Source of the DNA: Henricia sp. BOLD:AAB3569
Lineage: Eukaryota > Echinodermata > Asteroidea > Spinulosida > Echinasteridae
Length of the DNA stretch: 64,000 nucleotides
Assembly: GCA_037783545.1 (NCBI GenBank)
Contig: JBBELK010000015.1
Location: forward strand, 1,116,001-1,180,000
Direction of reading: 5' to 3'
The notes beneath the pieces were generated by a model, which ran no database searches, was not told where the DNA came from, and worked only from the letters and a program-made list of their open reading frames with translations. This document shows, in pieces, positions 24,148 to 36,100 of this stretch. Position numbers and translations under genes: made by a program. The first letter of the stretch is position 1. The number at the start of each line of letters is the position of its first letter.

Positions 24148-27100
24148 GTTGTTTTTCTTCCAAGCTTCTTATGGCATCCTGCACTGTGCTGTAAATCTGC
24201 ATCCCTTCCAGCTCAGCCTTTTGGAGTAGTTCCTTAACATTAGGCTGCAACAGAAATAGCCGGACGCTCAGTTAAGAGAAAATAGGCTATGAAATTGGGC
24301 CCAGGCAGATGTTCTACCAGCTGAGCTATGAGGCACAGTGGTATTACTATTAGTTATCCCACGAGCGCGAGTGGATTACGTTATATTGTAGTGCAACTGT
24401 GTCCCATATCCCACGAGGCCGAAAGCCGAGTCGGATATGGGACGCAGACGCACTACATTATGCCGTATTCCACGAGCGCGAGTGGGATAACAGATTTATC
24501 TTTAAGCAAACTTGACGCACTAATAACATTAGATTAAAGTACTACTCCGCGCATATGCGTAGGGATGAAGTTATCTTAGAATACCATGGTGCATTTTGCA
24601 AGTGCAATATGAGAATCGGAAGAGTATTATGAAACATTATCACACTGTCGGTTGCCATGGATCCACCAATCAGAACCACGGATTCAAGTTTGCTTGAAGA
24701 TAATACCAGGGGCGGATTGCAATATGCGGTCTAAGACCGGTCTATAGGCCTAGCCAGCTAACGCGACGTCCACTAAGACCGGTCTATAATTATAGCCCGC
24801 TTGCAATATCGTTGTCTTAAAGCTAGACCAGTCTTAAAATTTAAGCCTGCGGCGAGCAGGCTATAATTTGTAGACACCGCGCTACATCTCCTAATCTTGC
24901 ATGAAAAAAGACGAACAAAATGCACATTGTGCCCATTAGAGCCTTTATAGTGCTATTTGATTACTTTCGCGGTCAGTTTCTCTGCAAAAACTGCACCACA
25001 CTCGCGTCATCAAGTGGCTTCGTGGGGACGTTTGTTTGGCTTGAAATCACGTAAGGATAGCCGGCTGCGTCACTTTCAATTAAGATGTGTGTGTTTTCGG
25101 CTGACGCAGCCGTACTTCAGTTAGACTGGTTTATTGTAATGGGCTAAAGAAGTGTCTAAGCTGAGACCGGCTAAGTCGGATAGTCGGCTATAAACATCGG
25201 TCTTAGACCAGTGGCTAAGTCGATTTTATTGCAATCCGCCCCTGATAATTATATTATATTAATAGTCTTACATTTTCAAATCTGACTGAATTATTTTGGT
25301 TTTCATCTGTTAACTCTTTCACTGCGGAATTTTTTCAAGGTCTGTGACGTAATTAAATGAAGGCCAAGTTTGTTTTTGTTGTCAGTGAGCTGCTGGCAGT
25401 GGCTTCAATTTCAAAACAATGATGTAGCCTTATAAAAATTACATCAAGAAGGGACAAGCGAATCCCAATTAAATTCGTGCACACCTACACAAGTTACAAC
25501 ATTTCAACTGGTGCAAGTTAACTGCATTACAAATAACCATAACATTTATCACACAATAAAGTAATGTCTCACCCTAATGTTTGCAAATAATAGCTCAGTG
25601 TCGACTTTCTTGAAATCATTCAGCGCATCCTGCAAACCCTGGAAAATGAACAACAAAGAACTGGGTAATCTAGGATAACTGACTTCATGAAAATGAAGCG
25701 CAGATGAGCTCTGCAGGGGTGTAGTCAAGGCCTTCCTGAGACCTTTCTAAAAGTCATCTTTTTGGCATGTCACTGAAAAACGCTGTCCAATGTCCACACT
25801 TCCCTTAGTAGTGATACACATATTAATAATTTTATAGTTTGAATACTTCAACATTCAGAAACATTAAATTATGAGGTGCTTTTCTGTCTAAGGTCTAGGT
25901 TCCCTAAAATTCGTTGTGAATATTACTTTTAAAAAGGCATAGTACTAACTATGTGTCCATTCTAAGGCATTGGTACAAGCATTAAATACACAATTAGTGT
26001 TTTCTACTGCTAAACTTTTTGTCCAGGCGTGTTGAGCAGCGCCCTCATGTGGCAACACTGATCAACCCCCTGTTCGCCACGTGAAAGCTCTGTTCAAAAC
26101 AGATGCACGCAACCGTCATGGCCGTTATCGGTCGCCGATGCGATAAATATGCGTGGTTAGTGAACAATAATGTCACCAGCGGCCAGCGAAACATGTTTGG
26201 TGACTTTACACCTAATTTTGGAATGACTTTTGTTTTAGAGGCGAAAATTGATTTTTTCTGTCCGAGTGGCCGAGTTTTTTGTCCAGGCGACAACATTTTT
26301 CCGGGCACTAATGGTACCTTCTTTGATTTTGTCCGGGCGGCGCGCCCAGACAAATCAGGTAGTGGAGAACACTTGATTATAATCTGACCCGGCTGTTACT
26401 ATATCCATTATGTATGCATTACTTACTGTGCTCTCTGGATATAAGACTCGCATTGGTTGGTTCCCTTGAAGAACGGTATAATGAGAATTTACTGTACACA
26501 GCTGTAATGAATCCACCAGGGTTGTAGTCGAGTCCACACAAGCCTTCACAAGTCCACCACAAGTCCCTGGGTCTTAATTCAAGTCACAAGCTACAGTATT
26601 CAAATGAACTAACACAAAGGCATTCTTGTGTGCACGTTCATCTTTTGCTTCTTGTTACTGGACTTGTCACAGACTCTGAACTTATAAAAGACTTGTGACA
26701 GACTCGACTACAACCCTTAAATCCACTAGATATTGTGATTTTTTAAAAACATACCTCCAACATGGTGTAGTCTAACGCAGAAACGCAGCCGAAATCTACA
26801 ACAACCGGCCGAGTATACTCCTTGTCGTGCAGCTTCTCGTTCAGAACATTAACTATGTAATCAGTGGCTGGGTAGAAAGTACTGCTGTTGATATGGACGA
26901 CTACTGCTGGTGTAGATCGTACCTTAAAGGAGTAAAAATCTAAAATTTGCAGAAAAAGCCATTTCTACCTTTCATGCGGATGTATAGATTATTGGTTCGA
27001 TACAAGTCAAAAATGTCTGGTTATTACCTGCTTTAATCTAGAAAATCATGCAGAACCTATATGTGTCTGAGATAAACAAAAGTCGCGCAGGCCGGGTTGA

Positions 27101-30100
27101 GTTTTCGTGACTATAAGAAATCTACGGCAGATCCATGCTCATTAAAATACCAAAACGCAATGGAAATTCCAGGCGTAACACAGACATTCCAGGCGGTACC
27201 TGGGCACTGCCAGGAATTTCCATTGTGTTTTGGTATTTTAATCTGCCGCATACTTCTTCTTACGGTAGCGAAACTCGACCTAGCCTGCGTGACTTATGTT
27301 ACCTTTTCTCAGATTGGGTCACATAATCTTTTTAGTACAAACTTAAAGAAGCGTGTCTAGATCCACTTTTTAGACCACCCCACTTTTCCCATGGGTGTTG
27401 CGATTTGGATACTATATCATTTCTCATTACCATTCTGAAACTTCGCGCTTTAAATTCGTATATTTTCAAGGATATTGTAAAAAAAACACTGATGTTTCGT
27501 AAACTAATTTATCCGTTCCATAAAACAGTGCAGTGATTACACCAACCTTTTTTGCTTTCACATCCAAACTGGAGATTGCAAATTTCCTGTTTTCTTCCCA
27601 TGGATATTATTTTGGAGAGGTATTTTATATAATTGTTAGTTAGAACGAAAGCCATTTTCTGGAAAAATTTGAACAAGCTCGTTATTGTGCCTACTCCAAA
27701 CTAAATTTAAGTGATCATCGCCTTTGTTCTCTGCAACTCCATGAAAATCCATATGCGTTTTCCTGGTCTTGGCGGGGTGTTTCAAATATTCGTTCTCAGT
27801 TGATCGGGTACTATGTGGCTTGCGTCATGCACTCTGTGGCGCACATCATATACTGCGTGTGCGCGCAATCCATAAAAATGCATCGTGTTGGAACACGCAC
27901 ACGCAGTACACAGCGCCCATGCATTTTGGACCGCATAGATGCGAACCAAAAATAAGTAAATCGTTTGCAAACGATCTAAATAATTTCATCTTTACGGATT
28001 ATTTTCTGGTAAAATTATATCATTTTGAGCGGAAACCTTTCATTGGGTAGTTGCTATTAATTCAATTTTTAGTTTCAGAACTTTTCCCCTGTAAACTCGT
28101 CGATTACTTTTTGGGGTCATTGCAAATGATACACTGGGCCTTTATGGCACGTGGGATCATAATCGTCAAATGCCACCGAAATTGGTGCAAAGCATGAACT
28201 CTACCTGAACGTTGGCCGTGGAATCTGCAGGATGCGCCATTTGTTCAGACGACCGAGGTTGAAGGACCGTAATACCAGGCCTGGCCACATAATACATCAT
28301 AATGATTAAATCCACAGCTATTCCTATGGCTGTGCCGTATGCTACTCCCAAAAACATGGACGATATGCAGGTTGCTGCAAAGGCTAGGAGCTCTATTTCT
28401 GAAACATGAAAACAAATATAGGACATCAATTTCAAGACGATGATCACATTAAAGAAATTGCTTCATTTGACAAAGATTTCACTATGATGCGATGAAGAGC
28501 TTTTCTAATATTAACGCACGTCTCTTCATTCGACGTAGATTAGAATCTCCTCCCTTATATTGAGCCAGAGAGCTACATGTAGCGTGTCATAGAATGCAGG
28601 ATATGCCGTGTCATAGACATGCTACATGTAGCTCGCTGGGTCAACATGAGGCCATTTTCACGGTAACTGATGTTACATGTAACGTGAGTTACCGTAAAAA
28701 TGCCCTTATGATGACCCAGAGAGCTACATGTAGCGTGTCATAGAATGCAGGATATGCCGTGTCATAGACATGCTACATGTAGCTCTCTGGGTCAACATGA
28801 GGCCATTTTCACGGTAACTGATGTTACATGTAACGTGAGTTACCGTAAAAATGCCCTTATGATGACCCAGAGAGCTACATGTAGCATGCCATAGCATGCA
28901 GGATATGCCTTGTCATAGGATGACACGCTACATGTAGCTCGCTGGGTCATGAGGCCATTTTCATGGTAACTGATGTTACATGTAACGTGAGTTACCGTAA
29001 AAATGCCCTCATGATGACCCAGAGAGCTACATGTAGCATGCCATAGCATGCAGGATATGCCTTGTCATAGGATGACACGCTACATGTAGCTCGCTGGGTC
29101 ATGAGGCCATTTTCATGGTAACTGATGTTACATGTAACGTGAGTTACCGTGAAAATGCCCTCATGATGACCGAGTGAGCTACATGTAGCATGCCATAGTA
29201 TGCAGGATATGCCTTGTTATAGGATGACACGCTACATGTAGCTCGCTGTGTCATGAGGCCATTTTCATGGTAACTGATGTTACATGTAATGTTACAAACT
29301 ATATGAACGGAGTCATATACAACAGTGCAAGAAGGTATTCTTTACAAGCAAGTAGAAGTATGCAAACTTAATAATAAATAAATAAACAGTTCTTATATAG
29401 GGCATTTCAGATCCGACGGATGTATCAATGCGCTTTCTGCATTATTACCCTGGTCATTGGGCTCAGTAATATCATTCCTTAATCCTTCTCAGCTCCCTGG
29501 GGAGTATACAGCCCCGGCTGCCTATTAGGCGCTCAACGGCTAATCAAACACATCAACTTTCGCTACCCTCTCAGGTACCCATTTTGCTCCTGGGTGGAGA
29601 GAAGCAATGCGTGACAAAGAACCTTGCTGAAGGGTACACACACCATGGATGGACCGGACCGGGATTCGAACCCACTACCTTTGGAACTAACCCAGGTTTT
29701 GAGTACGATCCGCTAGACCGCTCTGCCACAGCACTCCACTTGACTTTACTTTATATAAAAAACGTACTTCTCAATTTCCATAGTGCTATGACAATCTTGT
29801 AATGAACCATCTTGAGTACTGCAACAATAATAACAGAAGCTAAGGCCGACTTGGGAATGAAGTAGAAAGCTGGCGTCATTAAACCGAGGGCGAGCATGAC
29901 CACTCCGCCGGTTATAATGCCTGCCAGAGGGGACCTCACACTGCACTGGGAGTTAATAGCTGTCCTGTCAACAAGAAATACATAAAAACGTCATGTGTTT
30001 GTGTCCCTGGGCAAGACACTTAATCTCAATTGTGTCGTCAACACCAAGAATAATATGGGAGCTCTTAGGAAAATGTCTAATATATGTTGCGATGGCCAAA

Positions 30101-33100
30101 ACCTGACATATGATATAACACACTGTACGTGGGCTAATAATATATGGTTTAAAAAAATCACTTCGTTCAAACAGATCTATATGGACCTATACGAAGTCAC
30201 TGAAGCGATTCCAAAGTGAATGGTCGATCAGTGCCTTGTTATCCACAAGTTCACTGTATTCAACAAACTTCTGTTCTGATCAAGAATTGATATTTTAAGA
30301 AAATTCTGAGTCCTTTTTGGGAGAGGAAAACACAATTACCTGGAAAAGCTGCCAGTTACAGGGTAGGCTGACAGGAAAGATCCAGCAAGATTACAAAACC
30401 CTGTTTAAAAAGATGAGCGAGATTAGTAAATCCTAACAAAGGCAAAAAGCATATCCATTCATCTTACACTCACACATTTTAAAATAAGATTGGTAGATTA
30501 TATTGGTTGTGTATCAAAAACTGTGCACTAAATATTGTCAAAGACTCGGTTCTGTTCTGTGTCTGAAGTAGAGCAATTTCAACAACGCTCAATTGAAAAC
30601 CAAAAGGATGTTATATTAGAAAGAGCTTTATATCAGGTGGCCTTATAACAAGAGTTTACTGTATTCCAAACTGGGGCCAATTTCATAAAGCTGTTAAGCA
30701 GAAAAAAAATTGCTGAATACAAAATTTAATTTAATTTAGCAGTAAAACTTGTTTGTCAATGTCAGATCTTAGAAAGAGTAGCAGAACACTAGTCAATTGC
30801 AATACACATCACATAAAATTTTGACTGCTAACCCATTTTTTGCAATGTAATTAAATTTTGTATTAAGCAAAATGTTCTGCTCAACTGCTTTTGAAATTAA
30901 TTCTTTGTATTACGAGAGGAATTCCACTTGTTCCATCATTTTCGTGGACGCTCAATTGAGAGAATAGCTCTAAATAAACACAAGTACTGTCATGCACATC
31001 TTCAAACTACACTCAAGTTTTACGTTATTAAAACTTACCCAGTGCAATAAGTTCCTGATTAGGTTCCACTTTATAATCATTCTGCCGTCCTGGAAATCAA
31101 CAAAAAGAAACAATTTGAGCAATACAACTACTGTCTATAGTAGCCATGGTATAGTGGTGACCCATCTTTGGTCCCAAACGTCATGTGTATATTGCTAATG
31201 CAACCTTTGTAAATTTAAAGTGGGCACCTGTTTATAGTCGCCAGTTTTTTGTATGGTCCCGAGAGTGGCCACTAAAGACAAGTTTGACTGTAATTGTGGA
31301 TTTTTTTGTGATCACTAACTTTCACTTGACTTCTGCAAAGTCTTAAGTACAACGGAGTGAAACCTGAAAGGATACCTGTCACAACAAAATTTAAGTTGGC
31401 TCACAAATGACTGAAAATTGTATCCCAAAAGAATGAGTATTCTGCAGAAAATATTCCGTTTTTGAATTTTTTTAACAAACCAGGTATACTCGTCTCTTAC
31501 CAAATGATTTGCCAATAGCAATCGCCTCCAGAAATCCAATAAGTGGTACCATAAATAGACTGAGCTCAAGTTCCTAAAATCAAAAGGAAATAAATTAATT
31601 TAATAACCAAGGACTGGTTTCCGAGTAAGTGTACCAATGTGAGTAAAATGCATGGGCGCTGTGTACTGCTTGTGCGTGTTCCAACGCGATGCATTTTTAT
31701 GGATCGCGCGCACACGCAGTATATGATGTGCGCCACAGAGTGCATGACGCAAGCCACAGAGTGCATGACGCAAGCCATATAGTACCTGATCCACTGAGAA
31801 CGAATATTTGAAACACCCCGCCAAGACCAGGAAAATGCATATGGATTTTCATGTTTTTTTTAAACGTGGTACATTTGACAAAGCTGAAATTTCTTCGGAT
31901 GAGTTTTTTGATGTCTTTCTTATAATGGTTTTATTCGCAGACATTGTTGACATTTAAATTGGTCAACAATGTAAGCACAAAATGTGTAACCATGCATGTC
32001 CTCAAGGAACAAAGAAACTGCCCTACAAGATGGCAGCCATTTGATATGGTCTACTATTAAAAGCCACTACAAAAGAGTTGAAACTTGGTCTGGAACATAC
32101 TTTAAACAAATCGGGTTTTGAGAAGTCTGGTAATTGTAACGGTGGTAGCCCTTCCTTGACATATCCAGTTACTGTGATCTTGCCGCCCAATCCTTGGGAG
32201 TCTAGCGTCCAGGCAATAAGTGATGTTATGACCACTACAATGGCATTACGGCCTGAAACAAAACATGAAACACAATTTGATGTCTTATAAACAAAATGCT
32301 GGAGTGGATTGCAATACAATCGTCGTAAGTCCAAGGGCGTGTTTGTTTCAATCGGATCAAGATTCAGATCTGCGCAGATCCAAAGTGAACTCGTTCACTT
32401 AGCGCACATCCCGATCGAGATCTGTGAAATCCTCCTCGAGAGATGGTTCAGCGCTAGATCCAAAATGGCGACGTAAACATCGTGGATATTTTGTGCGAGT
32501 AAAACCGCGTCGTTTCAGTTGTCAGAGGCAACACACGATACAAACAAATTTAAAATGCTTGTTTATTTACGACGAATGTCGTGGGAGAAATTTGGAACAG
32601 AAATTTGACAAATGTGGTAAATAAATTGCAATTCACGTGATTTGAGATCCGAGTTGAGAGCGGTTTCATTTGTTTCTGCGCGGTAAAACAGATCGGGATC
32701 TGGATTCGGATCTGTCATGAAACAAACACGCCCTAAGACTTACGTCAAATGTCATAACTTAATTTAGGTGTCAACAGTTTTATGTGCCCCAAGATGCAAG
32801 TTATGAGATTACATGTTTTTTTTATTTCGAGACAAAATCAATCTGTGATGTCTTAGTAAAAGACGCTCTAGTAATCCACCTCTGGATTACGACGTCATTG
32901 AAAAGTTATTTCGTCTATTTTGGCAGACAATTTTGCAAATTTGGCTCAAGACTGGAGAAAGACCCCAATATATGACAAATTTATTTGGGGCAAGCCGGGC
33001 AGGGGGTTTGGGGCGTATCTTACGTGATCTCTGGGAGGGGTGGTTATTTTTCTGTAGGGCTTGCTAAGCTCACGTGATAGCCAATCCCAATCAGTGAGGA

Positions 33101-36100
33101 ACAACTGCAATACCGTGATTCGAGACCACCAGCTGGCTTCATAGCTCAATTGGTAGGGCGTCTGCACGTTAAGCAGAAGGTTCCGTGGTTCGAATCCCGG
33201 TGGAGCCAAGTTGCTTTTCACTGCATCCAGATTTCCCAAACTCATATGGACATTTGTCCACATTTGTAACAAATTTATTTTGGCGTTTCTTGCAGAATGC
33301 AACTTTCCTTTTTGTTGGTACCCATACCTGTTGCTATGAGCCAGATGAACTTCCACGTGCATTTCTGGCCTCTAGAGGGCGTGTAGGATTCGTCCTTCTC
33401 CCATCTCATTTCACAGTTCTTTAACCACTGCAAACAAGAACGTATATAGGAACAATTTATGATGGTTTCTGGAATATACACAAATGATGATACAAAGAAA
33501 TGCCAAGGCACATGTGTGTATATTGATTGCTTTCGATGACGTAGAATATCCGGGAATGTGTGGTGGTCAACAGACACACGCGTGCCAATAGACGCACATG
33601 AACACGCGTAAAAAATACTCACCAGCGTATTTTCATTCGAAGATGCCGCACGCGGGCGTTGTGATACGTTCAAATTATTGAGCATGCACTCGGCTTGTAA
33701 AAACGAAAGTGCTTTTACTTGATTGCAATTTTTAGCCTGAAGAAATACGTTTTTTTGTGTGCGCAACAACATAAAGCTAGTTCAAGCAACAGAGGTAAGT
33801 GCAACCAATGCGCTTTTCTTGCTCTTTTTGCCGGTTATTACCCGAGCCACGTGGGTCATGAAAAATGCCCACCAAAATGGTGGATGGAAGGGGTGACGTC
33901 ACCGGAAAGCAATCAATACAAGTCAGATGGACTCACCTGAAAAGCTAACAGAATTATGATACTACCAACACCAATTATTACATCCCAAGGACTGAAAAAA
34001 CAAATAAGAGAAAATCTTGTTAACATTTCTGTCAGAGCGAGCCAGCCTCATTTTTAGCCTGGACAATTTACGGGGCTAGTTCCACTTTCAGCATAGCAAG
34101 TTTCTTTTTATGACTTAAAAGAGTGTGTCTAGATCACATTTTTGAGCACCCCATTTTCCCCATGGGTGTTGACATTTTGATACCATATCATTTGTCATAT
34201 TTTTCTCATTACCACTCTGAAATTTCGCACTTTCCATCCGTATGTTTTTAAGGATATCGTAAAAAAACCACCTATGTTTTGTAAACTAATTTATCCATTC
34301 CATAAATTAATTACACCAACTTTTTTTCCTTCACGTCCAAATTGGAGATTGCAAATTTCAAGTTTTCTTCCCATGGATAGTACTTTTTAGAGGTATTTTA
34401 TATAATTGTTAGATTAGAGGGAAATCCATTTTCTGGAAAAATCCTCAGTTATTTGTCATTGGGACACAACTGACCTAGCCATACACAAATTAAAAAAATT
34501 AACTGAAAGTTAACTGGCCATTCTAACTCACTTGGTTTCTTTGATGTGCTTAAATGTGAGCTCAACATCGTCAAAAAACGTATCTGATCTGAACTTGAGG
34601 CCGAATATGTGCCTGACTTGGCCAAAACCTATCGTGATGGCCGATATGGATGTGAATCCTGCGATGACACCAGCCGAAATAAAACCAGTAAGAGCACCTA
34701 AAGAAATGAGACAACAATTATAGAATAATGCATAGTTCCGATTTTGCCCAGTTAACCCCGCCCCCTTGGACATTGTTGCTATGGCTCACACGCTATCGTC
34801 AAAAATGGCGACACACAACGCACAAAGCAATGGGACTTTCAACGGAAAGCACAGATTCATTGAAGAAAACTCAAAGGTATTCATGTTTCAGGGTCGACAG
34901 TTATCTTAGAACACACTGAGTAAAGGGCCAGTAATACAGGGATATCATATCATCACGAAATATAGCTTTCGTACCTTTGAACAACGAAACGACCGGCCTT
35001 GAAACAAAAAATTCACCCGGATCGTCGCATACAACACTGTACAAATTGTATGGGGCCGGCAGAACATATCGCGTGATCATGTTGTTGCGAACGTACAGTG
35101 CACTTTGACCTATGTGGGTGACATCTGCTAGCTCTGTTGTGATTGGTCGGCGGGTTCGGTTGATTGACAGGTCGGAACTATGTATTAGCTCCAACAATCT
35201 TCACAATCCATATCCAGTAAAAATCCCAATGGAATGATGGGATGAGTTTGATAGAAATAATTATACTATTTAAGGTTGGAAATTCAGTAACCGGCTTGCA
35301 ATTGCCAGTTAACCGTTTGCCAATACTTTCAAAGTTGCCTCTGGTGTTTACAGTAGCATGTGCAAATAACACACAACCCCAGGCCCCCAAAATAATCTTT
35401 GAACCTTTGAAGTGATCATTATATTTAAAAAACCCAAATAAAATTATTTAAATTTCATGAAGTGATTTCAATAATTCTCTGAAAATGTGTCCATGTGCGC
35501 TACGCTGCTCTCGCTCATATACGACGCGTGGGGAAGTACATATGTGGACAGGGGGGCCAGTCTAGGCTTAAGAGAGTGTAAACAAAATTCATCCACGTTG
35601 GTGGGACGACTTTCTTCATACGCGATATACAGCAAAGTCAAGTCGCCAATCTAATAGATAATTGTCGATTTTTCTCCGAATTTTGCTCCATTTCATCCTT
35701 TTCTGATGTTCGAGTCATCATGGGAAAAGAACGACAAGGGTACAGAAGTCTTGAGATTACAAGGACCTCCATGGTGTGTTTTTAAATGTCTGATTTGAAA
35801 TGTCAGGTAAGATTTTTGACACAGGTTTTGGACCATTAAAGAGCGTGCAGCAACATTCACCACGGTGAATGGGGTTAAAAAGTTAAAGGGCTAAAAGTGT
35901 AACTTAAAAAATTATAACGTCCCAATATAAACGTCAAATAAACACTTTTAGCCTTCTAAAAGTAATTTTCAACAATCAGATTATTTTCTCATAAAACAGA
36001 AATTCTCATTTCGTTGTTGGAGTACAAGTATCAATTCTTTATAAGTGGGTTAAGTTGAATCGTTCGGTAAAATTTGTAAATGATTTTTAAACATCCTATC

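Noticed and set aside
26103..26387. The 94-codon frame with Cys/Gly/Phe-rich C-terminal part.
   Set aside because: It is a single frame without splice context or homologue I know, in intron 12 of copy B, with an overlapping antisense frame of similar length.
28563..29295. A CRISPR-like array, given the regular repeats.
   Set aside because: The units are contiguous, 151-152 bp, have no unique spacers, and lie in a eukaryotic intron.
33136..33209. A functional tRNA gene (Asn-like GTT anticodon).
   Set aside because: Position 33 is C, the T stem has an insertion, and the downstream sequence is shared with another dispersed copy, so it is a SINE head.
33275..33772. The 165-codon minus-strand frame as an independent gene.
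   Set aside because: Only the part at 33427-33328 is meaningful: it is exon 5 of SLC26A11 copy B with intron read-through on both sides.
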